NCBI GenBank assembly: GCA_037074615.1
Contig: CM073554.1
Span: 19,728,501 to 19,792,500 of the forward strand
DNA: 64,000 nucleotides
Source: Leucaena leucocephala
Taxonomy: Eukaryota; Streptophyta; Magnoliopsida; Fabales; Fabaceae
Direction of reading: 5' to 3'
The notes beneath the pieces are model-generated. The model ran no database searches and was not told the DNA's origin. It saw only the letters and a list, made by a program, of their open reading frames with translations. The translations under genes and the position numbers were made by a program. Positions 1 to 12,089 of this stretch are shown piece after piece (the stretch's first letter is position 1; every line of letters begins with the position of its first letter).

Positions 1-573
1 AACAACAAATCTTGTGCAGCTTGTTAAAGAGCTCATTTCCTTGTCATAGCCATAAAGTATAGATGATAGATGTTGATAATGGAGCTATTTCATTAACTCA
101 CCAATATCTTGTCTGTTCTATCACAGGCTTTTGTCGGCACAAGACAGCTTTTGGATCTGGGATTGTGTTTCACAATTTTTAACTTTGAAGTCTGTGGATG
201 AACTTGATGTTAAAATAATTTAGGAATTGAATAATTTGTTCACAATTACACAAAGGTCAGCGGATGTTAAGAAACTGATTGCTTGTCTGGAGAACAGATA
301 GGGATTGCTGAGATTTGAGATTTATGTGGTTGATTCCTGGGAATTTAAGTGTTATGAAACTTTATGGTATAAAAAAAAGGACTTTTGTATTTTTATTCCC
401 ATTTAAGCCCCTTTCTACTTCTGAAAGAAAACTAAAGTAGGAAAGTCTAAATGGATATAATTTGATCAATGGAATTGCAGACGAATTAGATTAGTACTTT
501 AGAATGCACACTCTTGATTTATGTTACCTTCTATTTGTCACCAACACTTACTTTTGGTCACATTGTCTCATAG

Positions 574-3500
574 GTCTATCAGCAATCTATTGCTGCTGTT
601 TGTATCCTGGATTGGCCAAAGGATAGAATGCTTGTACAGGTCCTTGATGATTCTGATGAAGTAGACGTCCAACATCTAATCATGGCAGAAGTACAGAAAT
701 GGCAACAGAGGGGTGTGCGAATACTATATAGACATCGTCTGATACGTACAGGCTATAAGGCAGGGAATCTTAAATCAGCAACGAATTGTGATTATGTTAA
801 AGAATATGAGTTTGTGGCAATATTTGACGCTGATTTTCAACCAGCACCAGATTTCTTAAAAAGGACAATACCTCATTTTAAGGTAATTTTATGATTCTAT
901 AAGTTAAAACTTGAGACACTATTTGCTTGAGGCCTTGAGCAAATATAGCAGTTGATACTGTAAGCATGAAAGAAAGCAGTTGAAATTTACTTAAAATCAA
1001 GGAATTCATTCTTAACTTTACAATACCCGGCCAGACTACTCAACATTTGTACCATGTTATGGTCCACATTGGTTCTGATCTTGTGATAAATCTACAATAT
1101 CTGCTGCAGTGTCACTAGGAAAGCCTATCCTTGGCATAACTATGCAGCATTTGCTCCCATCTATTGATTTCTGATGTAACAACATATGATGGACATCCAC
1201 CGTCCTCACTTGCAAAACCAAAGCTGTTCTATGGGGAATCATTTTAATCGTTATGAAATCCTAACCTTGTCACTAAATACGTTAATAAAATATGAAAACC
1301 AAGACTCCATGCAATAATTATGAATGTTACAATTTTCATTTTTAATTTTTTTTTCTGGAAATGTAAATCCTTATTTTATGAATCTTCAATCTTCACTTAA
1401 GACATCCAAAGGAATTTGCAGGGCAAAAAGTTTTCTAAGAATCAAATATATTTCAAGATTGTTGAGACATTAAGAAATATAAATTTGAACCTAAGAATTT
1501 TTTCAGTTGCTATCTGACCAATATGTTGTTATATCTGGTTCTCAATTACACTTTTTAAATAATTTGGCTCTTGCATGATGTCATCACCCGCTCATTACTT
1601 GTTCTGCCTAAGATACAAATAAAAACCACTTAAGGTTTTTTTCTTTTGTTTTTTTTTTGTCTGTTTTGGATTGATCCTGGCCTAAAAATGCTTCTAAATT
1701 CTAACTAGATATTCTTTTCTGTTTTTGTCTAACTCTAGGGAAGAGATGATTTGGCATTGGTCCAGACAAGATGGGCATTTGTAAACAAGGATGAGAACTT
1801 GCTTACAAGACTGCAGAACATAAACTTATCTTTCCATTTTGAGGTTGAGCAACAGGTCAATGGCGTGTTCCTTAACTTTTTTGGTTTCAATGGAACTGCC
1901 GGTGTGTGGAGAATAAAGGCTCTTGAGGAGAGTGGTGGTTGGTTGGAACGAACTACTGTTGAGGACATGGATATTGCTGTTCGAGCTCATCTCTGTGGAT
2001 GGAAGTTCATCTTTCTAAATGACGTGAAGGTACTTCTCTTCTCTTCTCTTGAGATCTAATCAGAACTTTTGAGGTTTTTATATCTCTATTATGCTTTTTT
2101 GCAGTGCCTTTGTGAACTTCCTGAGACCTATGAGGCGTATAAGAAACAGCAACACCGCTGGCATTCTGGTCCAATGCAATTGTTTCGTTTGTGTTTTGTT
2201 GATATACTTCGTTCAAAGGTATTAAATTTTATTTATGATTTTAGAGTACTTGAATTTATTTGAATTCTATAAATCTTTCTTATCTATTATTATAAATAAT
2301 CGTATCCTCAAGGCAGCATAGGGGAAAAGCCTCCCTTCTTGAGACAAATTAGGTTTTAAGCACATATGTTAAACATTTGATGTTGATGGAAATGTTATAG
2401 TCCGGAAGAATTTATTGAAAGCAAGATTGCTTAAATTCTGTAATCATAAATTCAACACTTAATTTCTAGGTTTTTTTTCCACAATAATTCCCATACAAAT
2501 CTTGCTGGTCAAGTTTTTGAGTGAACATGGATAAAAAAAATAGTTCTTGAATAAACAACCCTACGAGTTACAGAATGGACAGCCGCATCAAAATATCCTC
2601 TGCTGTGAGTGATAACATGTTATCAGCATTCAGTACCCCACTTTCAAAATCCTAATGAACTGATAAAATTTATTCGCCAAGCATTCTGCCTTTTCTTGGA
2701 TTTATGGTCTTAGTGGTGTGATAGTAAGGTGGGAAGGACAAAGAAGAATTTGTTGCTGTTCTCAAATGAATCAATTATTCGTATTTATGTGCATGTATCA
2801 TTTATTGCACAGAAATTAGTTTGTTTTGTGTTTTTGTTCTTTAGGCTTCCACGTGTTACTTGTTATGTTTCCCTAGGATGGAATGATGCGGTATCACTTA
2901 ACATTAGACCATTATTTACATTGCTTGTTTTTTTTTATCATTTTTGTGGGACACCGCGTAAGGGGTTAATGTCAAACAAATATGACACTAGCACACGATG
3001 AATGTGAAGAACATGTCCTTTTCTTGATGCCTTGATCTATGTAGTGCTATTGGTGCATTGGGCAAACTTAGCCTCTGTTCTGGCTTGGGACCTGAGGGAG
3101 CTCCTAATCAATCTGTTTTATGTTTTTGAAAAGGACCTACAAAGGTTCTACACAGCTGCAGCAACTCATCTAAAAGTTACCTTTATAACCTTAGAAACGA
3201 CTGCAGCTCACCATCCAAGATGGAATCGTCTGTCTCATACTTTTTTGCACAGCGCATGTTACCTGCATTGTTATGTGTGTCAATCAATGTACTTCCCCCA
3301 CCCTTATGTCATATGTTCAGAACTGTTATGCTATATGTTATCTTAATCCACCATTTAGGTTAACTTTTGATGTCAATTTTTTCCGTACGTCAACAGAAGG
3401 GGGGGGGGGAAGTGTGGTATGGAAGGCCCATATGACTTCAGATTGTTTGCAGAGAATGAAATTAAAGATGCATGTTACATATATGCCTAGATCAATATCA

Positions 3501-4258
3501 CTATTTGCACTGTGATAGTTCTAAACCAGGCAGCATGTAATGTTATATTTTTCTAAATGTAATTTGACTTCAAGAATTATCTATAATCTCATACCATGGT
3601 TGCTTCCTTTTGGTATCAGGTGAGTTGGGTCAAGAAGGCCAACTTAATATTCCTTTTCTTTCTCCTAAGGAAGCTTATTCTGCCATTTTATTCATTCACC
3701 CTCTTTTGCATCATTCTTCCATTGACAATGTTTCTTCCGGAAGCTGAGCTGCCGACCTGGGTGGTTTGTTACGTACCTGGAGTCATGTCTATTCTAAGTA
3801 TTCTTCCATGTCTCCATGCATTTCCATTTATAGTGCCTTACCTCCTATTCGAGAATACTATGTCAGTGACTAAATTCAATGCTATGATGTCGGGATTATT
3901 TCACTTTGGAAGTTCTTATGAGTGGGTGGTTACGAAAAAATTGGGAAGATCATCAGAGACAGATCTGGTTGCTTTTGAGAAGGAATCTGACCCTCTAATG
4001 AGATCTACCAGTCTTCACAGATCATCTTCAGATTCAGGCATTGAAGAGCTAAGCAAACTAGATTTGTCAAAGAAAACAGGGGGGAAAAGTAAGAAAAATC
4101 GTTTGTACAGGAAAGAACTTGCTCTTGCATTCATATTATTAACTGCCTCAGTTAGAAGCTTATTATCAGCTCAAGGAATTCACTTCTACTTCCTGTTATT
4201 TCAAGGAATCAGTTTTCTGGTAATTGGTCTTGATTTGATTGGAGAGCAAGTCAGTTGA
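574..4258 (+). CDS. CSLC: Cellulose synthase-like C protein (xyloglucan glucan synthase), 5'-truncated by the window
   Basis: GT2-family, Golgi-membrane processive glycosyltransferase of the CSLC group, which makes the beta-1,4-glucan backbone of xyloglucan. Visible coding exons are 574-882, 1739-2029, 2105-2218 and 3620-4258. All have AG/GT borders and consistent phase and give the C-terminal 450 residues. CSLC proteins are usually near 700 residues, so the first exon lies left of the window and 1-573 is intron. Catalytic signatures appear in order: DDSDE, then DAD in FDADFQP, then VEDMD, then QQHRW with HSGPMQLFR. The last exon holds several membrane segments, a cytosolic serine-rich loop, and the typical end LDLIGEQVS followed by TGA at 4256. 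The 1.4-kb third intron (2219-3619) shows no coding signal. The family assignment is firm; the CSLC subgroup (4, 5, 6, 8 or 12) is not resolved. Confidence 0.95.
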
Positions 4259-4949
4259 CTTCCAGGCTTGAGATTTTTTGTGTGGATTCAAAACGTATAT
4301 CTTATGGGGATATGAATGAAGGTCAGAATGGCCAAATCTCATTCATCCCATTTGGACACATTGATTGATTTCAGCCAAAGCTATTTATTTCTTATAGATT
4401 TTGGCCCTAAATTGAAGTCCATCACTTGCTTCTTGGCACTAACCTGCTTTTTTTGTTAATTTTTGGCTGTGAGGACTTCGGTCTCTCATGTTGTTGCCAA
4501 GTTGTTACACGTCTGAGTTGTATCCTTGAATTGAATTTTACAGATGATGGGAAAATCATGGGAAAACTAAACAAAATGGGTTTCATATTTCCGACCCGTG
4601 ATTAGAGTAGAATATACATTGTTGCTCGCCTGAACTATAAAGGCAATGTTTATTTATTAGATTATTCTATTTGTAACACTATTTTTTGTTCTTTTGTTTT
4701 GCATTTTCATGTGTTTTCAATTGAAGTTGTACCCGGGATACTGAAACTTTGAACTTGTCTTCTATTAAATTGTGATGTTTAGGGCACCTCCCTTTGTACC
4801 AGTGATATAATATAATAATATATAGTTAGCCGTTTTAGTAGTGTTATTACGAGTTTATGTGTACTTTTGGCCTTGAAATATTTTTTGACGAGCGCTGGGT
4901 ATTTTAAACTATACGTTGGATTAATGTAATATCACCTCTCAAATGTCTC
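4259..4949. other. CSLC 3' UTR and spacer
   Basis: Non-coding AT-rich DNA after the CSLC stop codon. It probably holds the 3' UTR and cleavage site within the first 400-500 bases. No further exon is seen before the LINE. Confidence 0.5.
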
Positions 4950-5088
4950 TCCGTGAATTCAACTGGTGAAGGAGTTGGAAAGTGTTGACACCAAAATGAT
5001 GAGTTATTATCACCATCTTTGACTCAAGTAACCCACCGTGAGAAACTCTGACACCTAGAGAGCTATTAACTTCCTTTTCTTTTAAGAG

Positions 5089-6320
5089 ATGGCGCTAACT
5101 CTCTCTGGGAAAAAGCAATCCTTGGATCCTCTATCCTTAGAGGAAAACGATCAGCTGGTACGTAGTGCTAAGAAAATGAAGAATGGCGATAAGTACATAC
5201 AGGAGAACTGTTTTCAGGAGCAATGGCCGAAAGTAGGAATGTCTGGGAAGCCATCTTTTGCTGAAAAATTGCAAGGTATAGACAGGAACGAGGAAGAATT
5301 TGATGAAGACATTGAAGGGAAGAGAAGGTCACAATCTGATGATTTAATATCAGAGGACTCTGATCAAGAGAAGGAGAAAGGGTGGGAGGAGCCTTCATTT
5401 AAGACTACAGAAGATCCTTCAAGGAACTTCTCTACTTTCTCTTTCTCTGATAGAATGAAAAAACGATTATTCAAAGCTTGGAAGTTGGCAGTCATTGTGA
5501 AGCTATTGGACAGGAATATTGGTTATAAAGCTCTCCAGGCAAGGTTACAAGCTCTATGGGCAAAAAGAGGAGTCATTAATCTTATTAACATTGGACATGG
5601 TTTTTTGTGGTGAAATTGACCAAGAGAGGACTATGTTAATGCTCTCACCGGGGGACCATGGATTATTTACGATCATTACTTAACGATAAGACCATGGGAA
5701 CCTAACTTTCGGCCAGAGAAGGTAACAATAGACAAGGTTGCAGTCTGGATAAGGGTTCCCAAAATTCCACTTGAATATTATGATGAGGAAGTTTTAACAA
5801 TTATCAGTAATAGAATTGGTGAGACGCTGAAGGTTGATATGAACACTTCATGTCAACTAAGAGGGCATTTTGCTCGTATATATGTGTTAATCGATCTGAA
5901 TAAGCAGTTGATGACGGGGTTTGCGCTAGATGGTGAAGAATATTTCCTGGAGTATGAAGGCTTGCATTATTTATGTACACAATGTGGGGTATATGGCCAA
6001 CAAGTGAAACCAAGAACAAAGGAGAGACTTCACGGCAGGACAAAGGCAAACAAACGCAAACAAGTGAAGGCAACATGAATGTGCAAGGTCAAGATCAGAT
6101 GAAGAATATGGGAGGGGTTACCACTTCGCCAGAGGACAATGATCAATGGAAGGTTGTTCAGAGAAGTCGCCAGCAACGGAAAACCAAGAACAAAGGAGAG
6201 ACTTCACGGCAGGACAACGACGGCACGAGATTCGGTGTGTTGGCGGAGGTGTCAGAACGGGAAAATGGCGCAGGAGGAGAGGAGCAGGTAGTAAACAGGG
6301 GCAAGAGCAGGTGATGATGT
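5089..6320 (+). pseudogene. LINE ORF1 remnant (DUF4283-type nucleic-acid-binding protein)
   Basis: It starts at ATG 5089, which follows a CT-rich leader. The first 174 codons are open and acidic/charged. Two in-frame TGA codons at 5611 and 5617 interrupt the DUF4283-like part, which resumes in the same frame (ALTGGPWIIYDHYLTIRPW, then VAVWIRVPKIPLEYY). A zinc-knuckle start (YLCTQCGVYGQ) lies near 5970-6000, but the downstream Cys/His residues are lost. After this the reading shifts and becomes low-complexity, with an in-frame 37-bp duplication. In intact elements this protein binds the LINE RNA; this copy cannot be translated whole. Confidence 0.8.
6007..6217 (+). repeat. Exact 37-bp direct repeat inside LINE ORF1
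   Basis: Bases 6007-6043 recur without change at 6181-6217. The offset is 174 bases, which is 58 codons, so the copies lie in the same frame. This is a local duplication in the hydrophilic tail of ORF1. Confidence 0.9.
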
Positions 6321-6911
6321 CGACGCTTAAACAATAGGGAAGGAGTGAAGAAAGATTGAGAAATGAAGCATAGAGGCGAGAGGCAGAGATAGGTCTGCAG
6401 AATTCTAGAGTGGTTAATGAAGAAAGAGAAGGTTTGGTCATGATGGAAAAAGAAAATATTAAAAAAAGGATAACAGGAATAGTGAGCAATGAAGGAGATG
6501 GAATGCGTGATATGGATGAGGAAATGAATGGGGGTGAGGAGTTGGGCCAAAGTGTACATGTTCATAGAGAGAAAGATGATGGGCTAAGTGACGGAGATGG
6601 AGATGAAGTAATGGGCCAGGTTCAAATCCAATAGCAACCTGGAATGTTTGGACATGAAGGGAGTAGTGATTATTTGAACCCTGTAATAGTTGAACAAGAA
6701 ATGGGCAGTGAGGACTTGGATCCTGGAGAGTGTAAAATTGGGTTAAGTAGTTCGGAATAGGAAAGCCCAATGTTACCATATATGGAGGGATATGAGGATA
6801 ATGGGTTTGATGATAATGGGATTAGTATGGTGCTTGAAACCCAACTCGAGCAACTTGACTAAGAGAGGATTTTGATTAGCGCGTCATATATTAATTTTAA
6901 TTTTATTATTT

Positions 6912-9900
6912 ATGGATAGGTTCTTATATTGGAATACTAGAGGAGCTTGTGATAGGGGCTCCTTAGAAATCTAAAGGCAGTATGCACTGGACCAAAACCA
7001 AGTCTTCTTATTTTGACAGAGACTAAGTGTGACAGGATAGATCAGTTTGTTTGTTTACAATCGTGGGGTTTTGACTCACTAAAAATAGTTCCCAGCTCAG
7101 GTAGGTATGGTAGTTTGCTAGCAACTTGGAGAAGTGATACAATTAAAATCACAGTGTTAATGGAAAATCAATAGTTCTTCCATTTACTCTGTGAGAGTTG
7201 TGGACGGTCTCCTTTTCTGTTGACAGCAATTTATGCTATACCACACTCAAACTTTCGTCAGGTACTCTGGTATGATTTAAAGAATTTATCTAATTTTATT
7301 AATATGCCATGGGTTGTTGTTAGTGATTTTAATGATATTCTTAAGCCTACAGATAGAATTGGGGGAGTGAGTAGGAATTATAATAGAATAAATTGGTTCC
7401 AAGATAGAGTTAGAGATTGTGGCCTTTCAGATTTAGGCTTTCAGGATCCTAAATTTATATGGAAGGGACCTAGGATGGTCGGGTGTTCCCGGTTATATGA
7501 AAGATAAGATAGGGCTATTACCAATTCTAATTTTCTTAATGATTTTTCTGATTGTATTTTGAAAGTTTTACCGAGAACCCAATTTTCTGATCATAATCCT
7601 ATTGTTTTACAATTTCAAGATCAGTTCAGTGGGGGGAAAAATAAACCGTTTAGATTTGAGGCAATGTGGTTGACACATAATAATTTCGAAGATTTTATTT
7701 TTACTAACTGGACTGATAAAGATGATTTTAACAAATCTTTGCAAGATATAAGTCATTCCTTGGTGGATTGGAATAAAAACATTTTTGGGTTGGTGGAGAA
7801 GGAAAAAAAAGTTTTACTTGCTCGATTGAGTGGTATACAAAGTTTTTCAGCGTATACTCACTCTAGGTACTTAACTTCTCTTGAAAATAAATTACAAAAG
7901 GAATTAGATCATATTATGAAGTTAGAAGAAATCAAGTGGTTTCAAAAGGCACGAACTGATTGGATAACGCAAGGTGAAAGAAATACCAAATACTATCATT
8001 TGAAATCAAAAATGAGAAGGAGGAGGAATAGAATAGTAACTCTTAAAGATGAGAAGGGGAATTGGATTGACAAAGATACATAATTAATTGATATGGTTTT
8101 GAAATATTTTAGGAATCTTTATGATTGGTCGGGTAATACAAACTATATTTTGGAAATGAAGACCAATTTTCCAAATGAGGTGAAAACTCGTCTTGCTAAT
8201 TTGAGTATGGTTCCTAGTGATAAAGAAATAAAAGAAGCTTTATTTTCTATGGGGTCTTATAAGGCTTCGGGTTTCGATGGATTTTCTCCAATTTTTTACT
8301 AGAGTAATTGGAGTACGGTGGGGAATTCTTTATGTAAGTTTGTTAAAACTACTTTCCAGGAAGGAAAAGTGGATAATAATGCTAATAAGACATTGATCTG
8401 TCTTATACCGAAAAGGGATAATCCTGAGGTCATTAGCCATTTTAGACCTATTGCCTTGTGTACTACGCACTATAAATGCATTACGAAGGTAATTGTCAGT
8501 AGATTGAGGAATGTTATGGATGAGTTTGTTTCCCCTTATTAATCTAGTTTTATAAAAGGTAGACATATACAGGATAATATTATAGTTGGACAAGAAATCA
8601 TGCATATAATGAAGAAGGCCAGGGGAAGAAGAGGATTAATGGCATGGAAGATTAATTTGGAGAAAGCTTATGATCGCATTAGATGGGATTTTGTACATCA
8701 AGTTCTCATAGATGTGGGGTTGGATCAGATATTTATAGATCTAATCATGGGTTGTATCACTTCTGTGTCTTATAATATTTTATGGAATGGCTCTCAAACT
8801 GAATTTATCTTTCCTAAAAGGGGTCTTCGGCAAGGAGATCATATTTCGCCTTTATTATTTGTTCTTTGTATGGACAGGTTATCGCACCTTATTACTGATA
8901 TAGTGAATTCAAAACAATGGAAGCCAATTAAAAGTAACTTCAAATGGTCCAGCTATTTCTCATTTAATGTTTGCAGATGATCTTTTTCTTTTTGGAATTG
9001 CGACGGAGGAACAATCAAATTGCATGATGGATTGTCTAAGGAAGTTTTGTAATGCATCAGGAGCGAAAGTCAACCAGAATAAGTCTTCAATGTTCTTTTC
9101 TCCCAAGGTGGAAGGTAAGGTTAAGAAGGAAATCGGGAAGTTACAGGAATGCCAATTTCTATTGGTATCGGGAAATATCTGGGATTTCCAATCATCAGAG
9201 GGAGAAAATCTAGAGATAATTTCCAGTACATTGTTGATAGAGTCAAGGCAAAACTTGCTACTTGGAAGGAAAGTACTCTTTCAGTGGCTGGTTGGATTAC
9301 TCTGGCAAAATTAGTTTTGAGCTCTATACCGGTATACCCAATGCAAATTGCTAAAATTCCTACATCTATCTATCTGGAGGTGGAGAAGATAGAAAGGAAT
9401 TTCATATGGGGGTATAGTTAAAAATCATATGGTTTTCACTCAATTGGTTGGGATCAAATATGTAGACCTAAATTATATGGTGGGCTTGGCTTCAAGAATT
9501 TACAATCCTTTAATAGAGCTTGCGGGACCAAGTTAGCTTGGAAATTGGTTAATGGAGATAAAGGATTATGGGTGGATGTGCTTTTACAGAAATATATGCT
9601 AAGGTGTGAAGATAATCTCCTAGATGCAATGAAAGGGGATTCGGCGCTATGGCAATTCATTTCTCAACAAAAGGATGTAGTTGACCTGGGAACAAGATGG
9701 AAGGTTAGGAATGGGCATCTAGTTAATTTTTCTACTGACAAATGGCTATTTCCAAAAAAGAATTTGAAGGAAGTGTGCCTTAGGCAACTTATGGAAGAGG
9801 AGGAAGGTAGTAAAGTGGCTGACTGGACTTCATTTGGGACATGAGATTTTGAAAGACTGGCTTATGTTATTCCAAGCAATGTTTTGCATAGGCTGATTAA

Positions 9901-10991
9901 TACATTACTACCCATGATAGCAGTAGGAATGATGTTATGGTTTGGAGAGCTACAAATGAAGGTGTTTTTTCAGTGAAAAGTGCTTATTTTCTTATTGAAG
10001 AGCAAAAGGCAAATGGGTATAACTCGGTGTATAAGGATATATGGAAATGGAGAGGCGCTGAGCGAATCCGAGTCTTTATGTGGATAGCCTTTAACAATCA
10101 CCTACCTACTAATGCTTAGAGGAGTACATGGTCCTCAACCAATGCTATGTGACAATATTGCAACAATAACACAGAAGATACGTTACATATACTTCGGGAT
10201 TGTGAATATGCAAGACAAGGATGGCAATGTTTGATTCAACCCAGGTATGGATCTTCCTTCTTTAAAGCCTCTCTGCGTGATTGGTTTTCTATGAATCTCA
10301 GGATGGAAGTTGGGGATATTGGTAGAGGTAATTGGAGCCTGATTTGGGGAGTTTCGATTTGGAAGTTATGGAAATGGAGAAGTAAAGTTATTTTTAATGC
10401 AAACTTTGTGAAACCTTTAGATCCTTTTGCAGTTATTTTACAATCTTGGAGGAACTATGTTCAGGTTCAGGATGAACAATTACATAATGAATTAATATCT
10501 CCACAATCAGCGCACTGGAGACCTCCGCCTCCGGAATGGATTAAAGTTAATGTGAATGGAGGTTACACTGAAAAAAACAATAGAGCAAGATGTGTGGGTA
10601 TTATTAGGGATCATAATAAAAGGTGGGTAGTAGGATTTGCGAATATGATAGTGGTGTGTAACGCAGTTGAAGCTGAGCAGTGGGCGGTGTATAAAGGTCT
10701 AAAGCTGGCTTGGGAAATGGGATTTAAGAAAGTAATTATTGAGTTAGATGCCAAGAGCGTAATGGAGATATTGTCCAATCTGAAGGGTAATAGATGCAGC
10801 CTGTTACACATATAAATGACCTTCTAAAGTCTTCTTGGGAAATTCAGTTATAATATATATCTAGAGGTCAAAATCAAATTGCAGATGCTTTGGCAAAAGC
10901 AGGTTTAATGGTTATGAAGATGTACCAATCTTGCCCTTTACATTTAATGGAGATGGTGATCAAGGAGAGTGTGGGATTCAATCCCTTATAG
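6912..10991 (+). pseudogene. LINE ORF2 remnant (endonuclease, reverse transcriptase, RNase H)
   Basis: ATG 6912 begins MDRFLYWNTRGA, the usual start of a plant L1 ORF2. Endonuclease signatures are VVSDFNDIL near 7310 and SDHNPIVL near 7590. Reverse transcriptase blocks follow: FRPIALC (about 8440), INLEKAYDRIRW (about 8655), RQGDHISPLLF (about 8830) and the catalytic FADD at 8968-8979. A zinc-binding region with WKVRNG lies near 9700, and an RNase H domain begins near 10540. The RNase H motif reads VNVNGG, so the first catalytic Asp is changed to Asn. Stops occur near 7504, 8081, 8300, 8540, 9418, 9842 and 10117. Frame changes occur near 6960, 8935, 9165 and 9930. The copy is non-functional. 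Confidence 0.9.
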
Positions 10992-11056
10992 AATAGTTTT
11001 ATGTAACTAGGGCTCATATGCCCTCACTTGTACCAAAAAAAAATTGATAAAAGAGT

Positions 11057-11270
11057 AAGATATACAATTATTTAAAATATATTCAATCTCTAGAGAGATA
11101 TAGTACTTGAGGAGACATCTTATCTCATCGGTACTTAGGTTTATGTTTGAGAATAATAGATGGCTCATCTTGTTCGATATTGATATCGTCTAAAAATAAG
11201 GGATATTTCGCCTTGCCCTTAGTTTGTAGGTGAGTCCAACCTCTTTCTAAAAATTTTTATATAAAAAAAA
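11057..11270 (+). repeat. Dispersed ~230-bp repeat, copy A
   Basis: It starts with AAGATATACAATTATTTAAA and ends with TTCTAAAAATTTTTATAT followed by an A-run. Similar sequence in the same orientation occurs at about 18365, 22922 and 53578. This copy lies directly after the LINE tail. No coding capacity; superfamily not recognised. Confidence 0.65.
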
Positions 11271-12089
11271 TAAATTGCTGCCATGTTGCCCTTGGATTAA
11301 TGGTTAATAATTTTGACAATTTGTCTTTGATTAAATTATACCACAGTTTGGATCAGTGGGTATATCATTATGAGTTAAATATCATTGTTGCTTGTGAAAT
11401 AGTTTTGGGAAATTTGTCAAAACATCTCGTAAAATTTAGCGACCAGAGGTAATGTTATCTTCATTTTTCTGTTTTTTTATCCAAGATATTGATCATTAAA
11501 TCAAATTTTAGATATTTTAGATTTAATATTTACAAGATAATTTTGAATTTTTTCTTTATCAGTTCTAAGTTGTTTAAATCAAGTTTCATTAGTTTGAATT
11601 TATTTTTTAGAATGATAAATTTTAATAATAACTTTTGTTAAAAAATAAAACTCATCTTAAAAACATCATATTGTCGGATATTCTGCCGTTATATGACACA
11701 CATGCCAACCTTTCCATAGAAAAAAGTCAAGGGCAAAAACATATCAACGGTTCGGAACAATCGTGTCAAATAATTAATTAATTAACTAAAAAAAATTAAT
11801 TATTCAAAAATTTAATATTAGTAGAAATGATCAGCATCCTCTCCAGCGTTATCACGTCCGCAACAACCAAGGAATATTAAAAAAATTCCCAATATTTTGG
11901 AAGAGACTGAGATGTTTGAGACTATTTATAATAATTTGAAATAAATGTTGAGTCGAGGAGCAAAACATTGTGGCTGTAAAGGATGAGGGAACATTCTCAA
12001 AAAAAAAAAAAAACAGGCACCCTACTCGGCAAAAATTTGATCAAAGTCTATATAATAGGAAGCAATTAAAAGATGGAAAAACATTAGAT

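Larger units (their letters stand above)
4950..11041 (+). mobile_element. Decayed near-full-length plant LINE (L1-type non-LTR retrotransposon)
   Basis: The element has the normal plant L1 order: an ORF1 with a DUF4283-like domain and zinc knuckle, then an ORF2 with AP-endonuclease, reverse transcriptase, zinc-binding region and RNase H. It ends in TTGTACC followed by an A-run at about 11034-11043, a usual plant LINE 3' end. Many stops and frameshifts in both ORFs show it is dead. The 5' end is uncertain (somewhere between about 4900 and 5080), and I could not find a convincing target-site duplication. It sits between CSLC and the RPS8 pair and is transcribed in the same direction as CSLC. 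Confidence 0.9.

Noticed and set aside
1..573. Possible upstream CSLC exon inside the window
   Set aside because: No frame in this stretch resembles the expected CSLC N-terminal half, and the acceptor at 571-573 has a pyrimidine-rich AT intron before it. The exon lies outside.
4259..5088. Target-site duplication for the LINE
   Set aside because: I compared the sequence after the A-tail (TTGATAAAAGAG) with the stretch before ORF1 and found no convincing match.
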